A DNA stretch of 64,000 bases from Gibbula magus (lineage: Eukaryota; Mollusca; Gastropoda; Trochida; Trochidae), in the NCBI GenBank assembly GCA_936450465.1, contig CAKZFU010000091.1, positions 124,001 through 188,000 on the forward strand. Reading direction: 5' to 3'. Of the stretch, positions 9,531-22,589 are shown piece after piece (position 1 is the stretch's first letter; every line of letters begins with the position of its first letter). The position numbers were made by a program, and so were the translations under genes. Below the pieces are notes generated by a model, which saw nothing but the letters and a program-made list of their open reading frames with translations, searched no databases and was not told the origin of the DNA.

Positions 9531-11885
9531 GTGTTTGTAATGATATTACACGTGTTTAGAGTGTTTTGAGGCCAAATTCATGGGGAAAATGGATTTCACC
9601 CAAAATGACGTACCTAAACTCCGAGTTTAGGTACGTACTTTTTCATTTTTTTTGAAAAAATTGAAAATAAAGGCTTCTTCTGGAAAAGACATTTAAGAGT
9701 GTGTTTGTAATGATATTACACGTGTTTAGAGTGTTTTGAGGCCAAATTCATTGGGAAAATGGATTTCACCCAAAATGACGTACCTAAACTCCGAGTTTAG
9801 GTACGTACTTTTTCATTTTTTTTGAAAAAATTCAAAATAAAGGCTTCTTCTGGAAAAGACATTTAAGAGTGTGTTTGTAATGATATTACACGTGTTTAGA
9901 GTGTTTTGAGGCCAAATTCATGGGGAAAATGGATTTCATAAAAAATGACGTACCTAAAATCCAAGTTTAGGTACGTAATTTTTTTTTTTTTTTTTTGGAA
10001 AAAATTCAAAATAAAGGCTTTTTCTGGAAAAGACATTTAAGAGTGTGTTTGTATTGATATGACACGTGTTTAGAGTGTTTTGAGGCCAAATTCATGGGGA
10101 AAATGGATTTCACCCAAAATGACGTACCTAAACTCCGAGTTTAGGTACGTACTTTTTCATTTTTTTTGAAAAAATTGAAAATAAAGGCTTCTTCTGGAAA
10201 AGACATTTAAGAGTGTGTTTGTAATGATATTACACGTGTTTAGAGTGTTTTGAGGCCAAATTCATGGGGAAAATGGATTTCACCCAAAATGACGTACCTA
10301 AACTCCGAGTTTAGGTACGTACTTTTTTCATTTGTTTTGAAAAAATTCAAAATAAAGGCTTCTTCTGGAAAAGACATTTAAGAGTGTGTTTGTAATGACA
10401 TTACACGTGTTTAGAGTGTTTTGATACCAAATTCATTGGGAAAATGGATTTCATAAAAAATGACGTACCTAAAATCCAAGTTTAGGTACGTACTTTTTTC
10501 ATTTTTTTTGAAAAATTCAAAATAAAGGCTTCTTCTTGAAAAGACATTTTAGAGTGTGTTTGTAATGATATTACACGTGTTTAGAGTGTTTTGACGCCAA
10601 ATTCATGGGGGAAATGGATTTCATTAAAAATGACGTACCTAAACTCCGAGTTAAGGTACGTACTTTTTCATTTTTTTTGAAAAAATTCAAAATAAAGGCT
10701 TCTTCTGGAAAAGACATTTAAGAGTGTGTTTGTAATGATATTACACGTGTTTAGAGTGTTTTGAGGCCAAATTCATGGGGAAAATGGATTTCACCCAAAA
10801 TGACGTACCTTAACGCCGAGTTTAGGTACGTACTTTTTCATTTTTTTGGAAAAAAATTCAAAATAAAGGCTTCTTCTGGAAAAGACATTTAAGAGTGTGT
10901 TTGTAATGATATTACACGTGTTTAGAGTGTTTTGAGGCCAAATTCATGGGGAAAATGGATTTCACCCAAAATGACGTACCTAAACTCCGAGTTTAGGTAC
11001 GTACTTTTTCATTTTTTTGGAAAAAATTCAAAATAAAGGCTTCTTCTGGAAAAGACATTTAAGAGTGTGTTTGTAATGATATTACACGTGTTTAGAGTGT
11101 TTTGAGGCCAAATTCATGGGGAAAATGGATTTCATAAAAATTGACGTACCTAAACTCGGAGTTTAGGTACGTACTTTTTCATTTTTTTTGAAAAAATTGA
11201 AAATAAAGGCTTCTTCTGGAAAAGACATTTAAGAGTGTGTTTGTAATGATATTACACGTGTTTAGAGTGTTTCGAGGCCAAATTCATGGGGAAAATGGAT
11301 TTCACCCAAAATGACGTACCTAAACTCCGAGTTTAGGTACGTACTTTTTCATTTTTTTTGAAAAATTCAAAATAAAGGCTTCTTCTGGAAAAGACATTGA
11401 AGAGTGTGTTTGTAATGATATTACACGTGTTTAAAGTGTTTTGAGGCCAAATTCATGGGGAAAATGGATTTCACCCAAAATGACGTACCTAAACTCCGAG
11501 TTTAGGTACGTACTTTTTCATTTTTTTTGAAAAAATTCAAAATAAAGGCTTCTTCTGGAAAAGACATTTAAGAGTGTGTTTGTAATGATATTACACGTGT
11601 TTAGAGTGTTTTGAGGCCAAATTCATGGGGAAAATGGATTTCACCCAAAATGACGTACCTAAACTCCGAGTTTAGGTACGTACTTTTTCATTTTTTTTGA
11701 AAAAATTCAAAATAAAGGCTTCTTCTGGAGAAGACATTTAAGAGTGTGTTTGTAATGATATTACACGTGTTTAGAGTGTTTTGAGGCCAAATTCATGGGG
11801 AAAATGGATTTCACCCAAAATGACGTACCTAAACTCCGAGTTTAGGTACGTACTTTTTTCATTTTTTTTTGAAAAAATTCAAAAT
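9521..11885 (+). repeat. Satellite leading into the higher-order repeat zone
   Basis: This stretch mixes common cacccaaaa units with the first aatccaag-centred, cataaaaaatg units (near 9,940 and 10,450) and the first acattacacg unit (near 10,397), which become regular members of the repeat from 11,886. It includes a run of 18 T at 9,979-9,996. No non-satellite DNA is seen. Confidence 0.8.
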
Positions 11886-12908
11886 AAAGGCTTCTTCTGG
11901 AAAAGACATTTAAGAGTGTGTTTGTAATGACATTACACGTGTTTAGAGTGTTTTGAGGCCAAATTCATGGGGAAAATGGATTTCATAAAAAATGACGTAC
12001 CTAAAATCCAAGTTTAGGTACGTACTTTTTTCATTTTTTTTGAAAAAATTCAAAATAAAGGCTTCTTCTGGAAAAGACATTTAAGAGTGTGTTTGTAATG
12101 ATATTACACGTGTTTAGAGTGTTTTGAGGCCAAATTCATGGGGGAAATGGATTTCATTAAAAATGACGTACCTAAACTCGAAGTTTAGGTACGTACTTTT
12201 TCATTTTTTTTGAAAAAATTCAAAATAAAGGCTTCTTCTGGAAAAGACATTTAAGAGTGTGTTTGTAATGATATTACACGTGTTTAGAGTGTTTTGAGGC
12301 CAAATTCATGGGGAAAATGGATTTCACCCAAAATGACGTACCTTAACTCCGAGTTTAGGTACGTACTTTTTCATTTTTTTGGAAAAAATTCAAAATAAAG
12401 GCTTCTTCTGGAAAAGACATTTAAGAGTGTGTTTGTAATGATATTACACGTGTTTAGAGTGTTTTGAGGCCAAATTCATGGGGAAAATGGATTTCACCCA
12501 AAATGACGTACCTAAACTCCGAGTTTAGGTACGTACTTTTTCATTTTTTTTGAAAAAATTGAAAATAAAGGCTTCTTCTGGAAAGGACATTTAAGAGTGT
12601 GTTTGTAATGATATTACACGTGTTTAGAGTGTTTTGAGGCCAAATTCATGGGGAAAATGGATTTCATAAAAATTGACGTACCTAAACTCGGAGTTTAGGT
12701 ACGTACTTTTTCATTTTTTTTGAAAAAATTGAAAATAAAGGCTTCTTCTGGAAAAGACATTTAAGAGTGTGTTTGTAATGATATTACACGTGTTTAGAGT
12801 GTTTTGAGGCCAAATTCATGGGGAAAATGGATTTCACCCAAAATGACGTACCTAAACTCCGAGTTTAGGTACGTACTTTTTTCATTTTTTTTTGAAAAAA
12901 TTCAAAAT
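11886..12908 (+). repeat. Higher-order repeat, six-monomer form (1,023 bp)
   Basis: Monomer order, named here P-Q-R-S-T-U: P has aatgacattacacg, cataaaaaatg and centre aatccaag; Q has atgggggaaatgg, cattaaaaatg and centre ctcgaag; R has gtaccttaactcc; S is a cacccaaaa unit ending aaattgaaaat; T starts ggaaaggac and has cataaaaattg/ctcgg; U has cttttttcattttttttt. The next P starts 1,023 bp later. Confidence 0.9.
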
Positions 12909-14440
12909 AAAGGCTTCTTCTGGAAAAGACATTTAAGAGTGTGTTTGTAATGACATTACACGTGTTTAGAGTGTTTTGAGGCCAAATTCATGGGGAAAAT
13001 GGATTTCATAAAAAATGACGTACCTAAAATCCAAGTTTAGGTACGTACTTTTTTCATTTTTTTTGAAAAAATTCAAAATAAAGGCTTCTTCTGGAAAAGA
13101 CATTTAAGAGTGTGTTTGTAATGATATTACACGTGTTTAGAGTGTTTTGAGGCCAAATTCATGGGGGAAATGGATTTCATTAAAAATGACGTACCTAAAC
13201 TCGAAGTTTAGGTACGTACTTTTTCATTTTTTTTGAAAAAATTCAAAATAAAGGCTTCTTCTGGAAAAGACATTTAAGAGTGTGTTTGTAATGATATTAC
13301 ACGTGTTTAGAGTGTTTTGAGGCCAAATTCATGGGGAAAATGGATTTCACCCAAAATGACGTACCTTAACTCCGAGTTTAGGTACGTACTTTTTCATTTT
13401 TTTGGAAAAAATTCAAAATAAAGGCTTCTTCTGGAAAAGACATTTAAGAGTGTGTTTGTAATGATATTACACGTGTTTAGAGTGTTTTGAGGCCAAATTC
13501 ATGGGGAAAATGGATTTCACCCAAAATGACGTACCTAAACTCCGAGTTTAGGTACGTACTTTTTCATTTTTTTTGAAAAAATTGAAAATAAAGGCTTCTT
13601 CTGGAAAGGACATTTAAGAGTGTGTTTGTAATGATATTACACGTGTTTAGAGTGTTTTGAGGCCAAATTCATGGGGGAAATGGATTTCATTAAAAATGAC
13701 GTACCTAAACTCGAAGTTTAGGTACGTACTTTTTCATTTTTTTTGAAAAAATTCAAAATAAAGGCTTCTTCTGGAAAAGACATTTAAGAGTGTGTTTGTA
13801 ATGATATTACACGTGTTTAGAGTGTTTTGAGGCCAAATTCATGGGGAAAATGGATTTCACCCAAAATGACGTACCTTAACTCCGAGTTTAGGTACGTACT
13901 TTTTCATTTTTTTGGAAAAAATTCAAAATAAAGGCTTCTTCTGGAAAAGACATTTAAGAGTGTGTTTGTAATGATATTACACGTGTTTAGAGTGTTTTGA
14001 GGCCAAATTCATGGGGGAAATGGATTTCACCCAAAATGACGTACCTAAACTCCGAGTTTAGGTACGTACTTTTTCATTTTTTTTGAAAAAATTGAAAATA
14101 AAGGCTTCTTCTGGAAAGGACATTTAAGAGTGTGTTTGTAATGATATTACACGTGTTTAGAGTGTTTTGAGGCCAAATTCATGGGGAAAATGGATTTCAT
14201 AAAAATTGACGTACCTAAACTCGGAGTTTAGGTACGTACTTTTTCATTTTTTTTGAAAAAATTGAAAATAAAGGCTTCTTCTGGAAAAGACATTTAAGAG
14301 TGTGTTTGTAATGATATTACACGTGTTTAGAGTGTTTTGAGGCCAAATTCATGGGGAAAATGGATTCACCCAAAATGACGTACCTAAACTCCGAGTTTAG
14401 GTACGTACTTTTTTCATTTTTTTTTGAAAAAATTCAAAAT
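12909..14440 (+). repeat. Higher-order repeat, nine-monomer form (1,532 bp), copy 1
   Basis: Order P-Q-R-S-Q'-R-S-T-U. Compared with the six-monomer form it carries an extra Q-R-S triplet of about 510 bp. The first monomer of the extra triplet (13,590-13,759) is a T/Q chimera. One T is missing at about 14,365 (ggattcaccc). Confidence 0.9.
13590..13759 (+). repeat. Chimeric monomer: T-type head, Q-type tail
   Basis: The unit starts with ggaaaggac (13,603), otherwise the mark of T, but continues with atgggggaaatgg and cattaaaaatg with centre ctcgaag, the marks of Q. The switch lies between about 13,611 and 13,670. This is what an unequal crossover or conversion joining T to Q would leave behind. 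The same chimera recurs at 15,122. Confidence 0.85.
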
Positions 14441-15973
14441 AAAGGCTTCTTCTGGAAAAGACATTTAAGAGTGTGTTTGTAATGACATTACACGTGTTTA
14501 GAGTGTTTTGAGGCCAAATTCATGGGGAAAATGGATTTCATAAAAAATGACGTACCTAAAATCCAAGTTTAGGTACGTACTTTTTTCATTTTTTTTGAAA
14601 AAATTCAAAATAAAGGCTTCTTCTGGAAAAGACATTTAAGAGTGTGTTTGTAATGATATTACACGTGTTTAGAGTGTTTTGAGGCCAAATTCATGGGGGA
14701 AATGGATTTCATTAAAAATGACGTACCTAAACTCGAAGTTTAGGTACGTACTTTTTCATTTTTTTTGAAAAAATTCAAAATAAAGGCTTCTTCTGGAAAA
14801 GACATTTAAGAGTGTGTTTGTAATGATATTACACGTGTTTAGAGTGTTTTGAGGCCAAATTCATGGGGAAAATGGATTTCACCCAAAATGACGTACCTTA
14901 ACTCCGAGTTTAGGTACGTACTTTTTCATTTTTTTGGAAAAAATTCAAAATAAAGGCTTCTTCTGGAAAAGACATTTAAGAGTGTGTTTGTAATGATATT
15001 ACACGTGTTTAGAGTGTTTTGAGGCCAAATTCATGGGGAAAATGGATTTCACCCAAAATGACGTACCTAAACTCCGAGTTTAGGTACGTACTTTTTCATT
15101 TTTTTTGAAAAAATTGAAAATAAAGGCTTCTTCTGGAAAGGACATTTAAGAGTGTGTTTGTAATGATATTACACGTGTTTAGAGTGTTTTGAGGCCAAAT
15201 TCATGGGGGAAATGGATTTCATTAAAAATGACGTACCTAAACTCGAAGTTTAGGTACGTACTTTTTCATTTTTTTTGAAAAAATTCAAAATAAAGGCTTC
15301 TTCTGGAAAAGACATTTAAGAGTGTGTTTGTAATGATATTACACGTGTTTAGAGTGTTTTGAGGCCAAATTCATGGGGAAAATGGATTTCACCCAAAATG
15401 ACGTACCTTAACTCCGAGTTTAGGTACGTACTTTTTCATTTTTTTGGAAAAAATTCAAAATAAAGGCTTCTTCTGGAAAAGACATTTAAGAGTGTGTTTG
15501 TAATGATATTACACGTGTTTAGAGTGTTTTGAGGCCAAATTCATGGGGAAAATGGATTTCACCCAAAATGACGTACCTAAACTCCGAGTTTAGGTACGTA
15601 CTTTTTCATTTTTTTTGAAAAAATTGAAAATAAAGGCTTCTTCTGGAAAGGACATTTAAGAGTGTGTTTGTAATGATATTACACGTGTTTAGAGTGTTTT
15701 GAGGCCAAATTCATGGGGAAAATGGATTTCATAAAAATTGACGTACCTAAACTCGGAGTTTAGGTACGTACTTTTTCATTTTTTTTGAAAAAATTGAAAA
15801 TAAAGGCTTCTTCTGGAAAAGACATTTAAGAGTGTGTTTGTAATGATATTACACGTGTTTAGAGTGTTTTGAGGCCAAATTCATGGGGAAAATGGATTTC
15901 ACCCAAAATGACGTACCTAAACTCCGAGTTTAGGTACGTACTTTTTTCATTTTTTTTTGAAAAAATTCAAAAT
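14441..15973 (+). repeat. Higher-order repeat, nine-monomer form (1,533 bp), copy 2
   Basis: Same order P-Q-R-S-Q'-R-S-T-U as 12,909-14,440, with its T/Q chimera at 15,122-15,291, exactly 1,532 bp after the first. Visible differences are few: the second S reads atggggaaaatgg here and atgggggaaatgg in copy 1, and the one-base loss at 14,365 is absent here. The pair is therefore a recent tandem duplication of the already expanded nine-mer. Confidence 0.88.
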
Positions 15974-17674
15974 AAAGGCTTCTTCTGGAAAAGACATTTA
16001 AGAGTGTGTTTGTAATGACATTACACGTGTTTAGAGTGTTTTGAGGCCAAATTCATGGGGAAAATGGATTTCATAAAAAATGACGTACCTAAAATCCAAG
16101 TTTAGGTACGTACTTTTTTCATTTTTTTTGAAAAAATTCAAAATAAAGGCTTCTTCTGGAAAAGACATTTAAGAGTGTGTTTGTAATGATATTACACGTG
16201 TTTAGAGTGTTTTGAGGCCAAATTCATGGGGAAAATGGATTTCACCCAAAATGACGTACCTTAACTCCGAGTTTAGGTACGTACTTTTTCATTTTTTTGG
16301 AAAAAATTCAAAATAAAGGCTTCTTCTGGAAAAGACATTTAAGAGTGTGTTTGTAATGATATTACACGTGTTTAGAGTGTTTTGAGGCCAAATTCATGGG
16401 GAAAATGGATTTCACCCAAAATGACGTACCTAAACTCCGAGTTTAGGTACGTACTTTTTCATTTTTTTTGAAAAAATTGAAAATAAAGGCTTCTTCTGGA
16501 AAGGACATTTAAGAGTGTGTTTGTAATGATATTACACGTGTTTAGAGTGTTTTGAGGCCAAATTCATGGGGAAAATGGATTTCATAAAAATTGACGTACC
16601 TAAACTCGGAGTTTAGGTACGTACTTTTTCATTTTTTTTGAAAAAATTGAAAATAAAGGCTTCTTCTGGAAAAGACATTTAAGAGTGTGTTTGTAATGAT
16701 ATTACACGTGTTTAGAGTGTTTTGAGGCCAAATTCATGGGGAAAATGGATTTCACCCAAAATGACGTACCTAAACTCCGAGTTTAGGTACGTACTTTTTC
16801 ATTTTTTTTGAAAAATTCAAAATAAAGGCTTCTTCTGGAAAAGACATTGAAGAGTGTGTTTGTAATGATATTACACGTGTTTAGAGTGTTTCGAGGCCAA
16901 ATTCATGGGGAAAATGGATTTCACCCAAAATGACGTACCTAAACTCCGAGTTTAGGTACGTACTTTTTCATTTTTTTTGAAAAATTCAAAATAAAGGCTT
17001 CTTCTGGAAAAGACATTGAAGAGTGTGTTTGTAATGATATTACACGTGTTTAAAGTGTTTTGAGGCCAAATTCATGGGGAAAATGGATTTCACCCAAAAT
17101 GACGTACCTGAACTCCGAGTTTAGGTACGTACTTTTTCATTTTTTTTGAAAAAATTCAATATAAAGGCTTCTTCTGGAAAAGACATTTAAGAGTGTGTTT
17201 GTAATGATATTACACGTGTTTAGAGTGTTTTGAGGCCAAATTCATGGGGAAAATGGATTTCACCCAAAATGACGTACCTAAACTCCGAGTTTAGGTACGT
17301 ACTTTTTCATTTTTTGTGAAAAAATTCAAAATAAAGGCTTCTTCTGGAAAAGACATTTAAGAGTGTGTTTGTAATGATATTACACGTGTTTAGAGTGTTT
17401 TGAGGCCAAATTCATGGGGGAAATGGATTTCACCCAAAATGACGTACCTAAACTCGGAGTTTAGGTACGTACTTTTTCATTTATTTTGAAAAAATTGAAA
17501 ATAAAGGCTTCTTCTGGAAAAGACATTTAAGAGTGTGTTTGTAATGATATTACACGTGTTTAGAGTGTTTTGAGGCCAAATTCATGGGGAAAATGGATTT
17601 CACCCAAAATGACGTACCTAAACTCCGAGTTTAGGTACGTACTTTTTTCATTTTTTTTTGAAAAAATTCAAAAT
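15974..17674 (+). repeat. Higher-order repeat, ten-monomer form lacking Q (1,701 bp)
   Basis: P is followed directly by R (16,146 on), so Q is deleted. After S and T come units of the acattgaag kind: gtttcgagg, then tttaaagtg with the ending aattcaatataaagg near 17,156. Then come a tttttgtgaaaa unit, a tttattttg unit, and a U-like unit before the next P at 17,675. Confidence 0.85.
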
Positions 17675-19373
17675 AAAGGCTTCTTCTGGAAAAGACATTT
17701 AAGAGTGTGTTTGTAATGACATTACACGTGTTTAGAGTGTTTTGAGGCCAAATTCATGGGGAAAATGGATTTCATAAAAAATGACGTACCTAAAATCCAA
17801 GTTTAGGTACGTACTTTTTTCATTTTTTTTGAAAAAATTCAAAATAAAGGCTTCTTCTGGAAAAGACATTTAAGAGTGTGTTTGTAATGATATTACACGT
17901 GTTTAGAGTGTTTTGAGGCCAAATTCATGGGGGAAATGGATTTCATTAAAAATGACGTACCTAAACTCGAAGTTTAGGTACGTACTTTTTCATTTTTTTT
18001 GAAAAAATTCAAAATAAAGGCTTCTTCTGGAAAAGACATTTAAGAGTGTGTTTGTAATGATATTACACGTGTTTAGAGTGTTTTGAGGCCAAATTCATGG
18101 GGAAAATGGATTTCACCCAAAATGACGTACCTTAACTCCGAGTTTAGGTACATACTTTTTCATTTTTTTGGAAAAAAATCAAAATAAAGGCTTCTTCTGG
18201 AAAAGACATTTAAGAGTGTGTTTGTAATGATATTACACGTGTTTAGAGTGTTTTGAGGCCAAATTCATGGGGAAAATGGATTTCACCCAAAATGACGTAC
18301 CTAAACTCCGAGTTTAGGTACGTACTTTTTCATTTTTTTTGAAAAAATTGAAAATAAAGGCTTCTTCTGGAAAGGACATTTAAGAGTGTGTTTGTAATGA
18401 TATTACACGTGTTTAGAGTGTTTTGAGGCCAAATTCATGGGGAAAATGGATTTCATAAAAATTGACGTACCTAAACTCGGAGTTTAGGTACGTACTTTTT
18501 CATTTTTTTTGAAAAAATTGAAAATAAAGGCTTCTTCTGGAAAAGACATTTAAGAGTGTGTTTGTAATGATATTACACGTGTTTAGAGTGTTTTGAGGCC
18601 AAATTCATGGGGAAAATGGATTTCACCCAAAATGACGTACCTAAACTCCGAGTTTAGGTACGTACTTTTTCATTTTTTTTGAAAAATTCAAAATAAAGGC
18701 TTCTTCTGGAAAAGACATTGAAGAGTGTGTTTGTAATGATATTACACGTGTTTAGAGTGTTTCGAGGCCAAATTCATGGGGAAAATGGATTTCACCCAAA
18801 ATGACGTACCTAAACTCCGAGTTTAGGTACGTACTTTTTCATTTTTTTTGAAAAATTCAAAATAAAGGCTTCTTCTGGAAAAGACATTGAAGAGTGTGTT
18901 TGTAATGATATTACACGTGTTTAAAGTGTTTTGAGGCCAAATTCATGGGGAAAATGGATTTCACCCAAAATGACGTACCTAAACTCCGAGTTTAGGTACG
19001 TACTTTTTCATTTTTTTTGAAAAAATTCAATATAAAGGCTTCTTCTGGAAAAGACATTTAAGAGTGTGTTTGTAATGATATTACACGTGTTTAGAGTGTT
19101 TTGAGGCCAAATTCATGGGGAAAATGGATTTCACCCAAAATGACGTACCTAAACTCCGAGTTTAGGTACGTACTTTTTCATTTTTTGTGAAAAAATTCAA
19201 AATAAAGGCTTCTTCTGGAAAAGACATTTAAGAGTGTGTTTGTAATGATATTACACGTGTTTAGAGTGTTTTGAGGCCAAATTCATGGGGGAAATGGATT
19301 TCACCCAAAATGACGTACCTAAACTCGGAGTTTAGGTACGTACTTTTTCATTTTTTTTGAAAAAATTGAAAAT
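17675..19373 (+). repeat. Higher-order repeat, ten-monomer form with Q retained
   Basis: Order P-Q-R-S-T, then the acattgaag pair, the aattcaatataaagg unit near 19,030, the tttttgtgaaaa unit and an atgggggaaatgg/ctcgg unit. From S on it parallels 16,307-17,505 closely, so the two share a common ancestor that differed in whether Q was kept. R here has aggtacatac instead of aggtacgtac. Confidence 0.85.
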
Positions 19374-21079
19374 AAAGGCTTCTTCTGGAAAAGACATTTA
19401 AGAGTGTGTTTGTAATGATATTACACGTGTTTAGAGTGTTTTGAGGCCAAATTCATGGGGAAAATGGATTTCATAAAAAATGACGTACCTAAAATCCAAG
19501 ATTAGGTACGTAATTTTTTTTATTTTTTTGGAAAAAATTCAAAATAAAGGCTTTTTCTGGAAAAGACATTTAAGAGTGTGTTTGTAATGATATTACACGT
19601 GTTTAGAGTGTTTTGAGGCCAAATTCATGGGGAAAATGGATTTCACCCTAAATGACGTACCTAAACTCCGAGTTTAGGTACGTACTTTTTCTTTTTTTTT
19701 GAAAAAATTGAAAATAAAGGCTTCTTCTGGAAAAGACATTTAAGAGTGTGTTTGTAATGATATTACACGTGTTTAGAGTGTTTTGAGGCCAAATTCATGG
19801 GGAAAATGGATTTCGTCCAAAATGACGTACCTAAACTCCGAGTTTAGGTACGTACTTTTTCATTTTTTTTGAAAACATTCAAAATAAAGGCTTCTTCTGG
19901 AAAAGACATTTAAGAGTGTGTTTGTAATGATATTACACGTGTTTAGAGTGGTTTGAGGCCAAATTCATGGGGGAAATGGATTTCACCCAAAATGACGTAC
20001 CTAAACTCCGAGTTTAGGTACGTACTTTTTTCATTTTTTTGGAAAAAATTCAAAATAAAGGCTTCTTCTGGAAAAGACATTTAAGAGTGTGTTTGTAATG
20101 ACATTACACGCGTTTAGAGTGTTTTGCGGCCAAATTCATGGGGAAAATGGATTTCACCCAAAATGACGTACCTAAACTCCGAGTTTAGGTACGTACTTTT
20201 TCATTTATTTTGAAAAAATTCAAAATAAAGGCTTCTTCTGGAAAAGACATTTAAGAGTGTGTTTGTAATGATATTACACGTGTTTAGAGTGTTTTGAGGC
20301 CAAATTCATGGGGAAAATGGATTTCATAAAAAATGACGTACCTAAAATCCAAGATTAGGTACGTAATTTTTTTTATTTTTTTGGAAATAATTCAAAATAA
20401 AGGCTTTTTCTGGAAAAGACATTTAAGAGTGTGTTTGTAATGATATTACACGTGTTTAGAGTGTTTTGAGGCCAAATTCATGGGGAAAATGGATTTCACC
20501 CAAAATGACGTACCTAAACTCCGAGTTTAGGTCGTACTTTTTCATTTTTTTTGAAAAAATTGAAAATAAAGGCTTCTTCTGGAAAAGACATTTAAGAGTG
20601 TGTTTGTAATGATATTACACGTGTTTAGAGTGTTTTGAGGCCAAATTCATGGGGAAAATGGATTTCGTCCAAAATGACGTACCTAAACTCCGAGTTTAGG
20701 TACGTACTTTTTCATTTTTTTTGAAAACATTCAAAATAAAGGCTTCTTCTGGAAAAGACATTTAAGAGTGTGTTTGTAATGATATTACACGTGTTTAGAG
20801 TGGTTTGAGGCCAAATTCATGGGGGAAATGGATTTCACCCAAAATGACGTACCTAAACTCCGAGTTTAGGTACGTACTTTTTTCATTTTTTTGGAAAAAA
20901 TTCAAAATAAAGGCTTCTTCTGGAAAAGACATTTAAGAGTGTGTTTGTAATGACATTACACGCGTTTAGAGTGTTTTGAGGCCAAATTCATGGGGAAAAT
21001 GGATTTCATAAAAAATGACGTACCTAAAATCCGAGTTTAGGTACGTACTTTTTTCATTTTTTTGGAAAAAATTCAAAAT
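19374..21079 (+). repeat. Five-monomer duplication, two copies of about 853 bp
   Basis: Copies are 19,374-20,226 and 20,227-21,079. Shared rare marks recur at constant offset: aagattagg (19,501 and 20,354), atttcgtcc (about 19,811 and 20,663), gaaaacattc, gagtggtttgagg, and cattacacgcg. Copy 2 lost one base in its palindrome (aggtcgtac, near 20,531). The fifth monomer differs: cacccaaaa in copy 1, cataaaaaatg in copy 2. Confidence 0.88.
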
Positions 21080-22589
21080 AAAGGCTTTTTCTGGAAAAGA
21101 CATTTAAGAGTGTGTTTGTAATGATATTACACGTGTTTAGAGTGTTTTGAGTCCAAATTCATGGGGAAAATTGATTTCACCCAAAATGACGTACCTAAAC
21201 TCCGAGTTTAGGTACGTACTTTTTCATTTTTTTTGAAAAAATTCAAAATAAAAGCTTCTTCTGGAAAAGACATTTAAGAGTGTGTTTGTAATGATATTAC
21301 ACGTGTTTAGAGTGTTTTGAGGCCAAATTCATGGGGAAAATGGATTTCATAAAAAATGACGTACCTAAACTCGGAGTTTAGGTACGTACTTTTTCATTTT
21401 TTTTGAAAAAATTGAAAATAAAGGCTTCTTTTGGAAAAGACATTTAAGAGTGTGTTTGTAATGATATTACACGTGTTTAGAGTGGTTTGAGGCCAAATTC
21501 ATGGGGGAAATGGATTTCACCCAAAATGACGTACCTAAACTCGGAGTTTAGGTACGTACTTTTTTCATTTGTTTTGAAAAAATTGAAAATAAAGGCTTCT
21601 TTTGGAAAAGACATTTAAGAGTGTGTTTGTAATGATATTACACGTGTTTAGAGTGTTTTGAGGCCAAATTCATGGGGAAAATGGATTTCACCCAAAATGA
21701 CGTACCTAAACTCCAAGTTTAGGTACGTACTTTTTTCATTTTTTTTGAAAAAAATCAAAATAAAGGCTTCTTCTGGAAAAGACATTTAAGAGTGTGTTTG
21801 TAATGATATTACACGTGTTTAGAGTGTTTTGAGGCCAAATTCATGGGGAAAATGGATTTCATAAAAAATGACGTACCTAAAATCCGAGTTTAGGTAGGTA
21901 CTTTTTTCATTTTTTTGGGAAAAAAATCAAAATAAAGGCTTTTTCTGGAAAAGACATTTAAGAGTGTGTTTGTAATGATATTACACGTGTTTAGAGTGTT
22001 TTGAGGCCAAATTCATGGGGAAAATGGATTTCATCCAAAATGACGTACCTAAACTCCGAGTTTAGGTACGTACTTTTTCATTTTTTTTGAAAAATTCAAA
22101 ATAAAGGCTTTTTCTGGAAAAGACATTTAAGAGTGTGTTTGTAATGATATTACACGTGTTTAGAGTGGTTTGAGGCCAAATTCATGGGGAAAATGGATTT
22201 CACCCAAAATGACGTACCTTAAATCCGTGTTTAGGTACGTACTTTTTCATTTTTTTTGAAAAATTCAAAATAAAGGCTTTTTCTGTAAAAGACATTTAAG
22301 AGTGTGTTTGTAATGATATTACACGTGTTTAGAGTGGTTTGAGGCCAAATTCATGGGGAAAATGGATTTCACCCAAAATGACGTACCTAAACTCCGAGTT
22401 TAGGTACGTACTTTTTTCATTTTTTTGAAAAAAATCAAAACAAAGGCTTCTTCTGGAAAGGACATTTAAGAGTGTGTTTGTAATGATATTACACGTGTTT
22501 AGAGTGTTTTGAGGCCAAATTCATGGGGAAAATGGATTTCACCCAAAATGACGTACCTAAATTCCGAGTTTAGGTACGTACTTTTTCAT
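21080..22589 (+). repeat. Satellite, increasingly divergent monomers
   Basis: Units show features rare further left but usual in the right block: gagtggtttgagg, ggctttttctgg and centres such as aatccgtg. No fixed higher-order period was seen. The stretch is satellite only. Confidence 0.8.
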
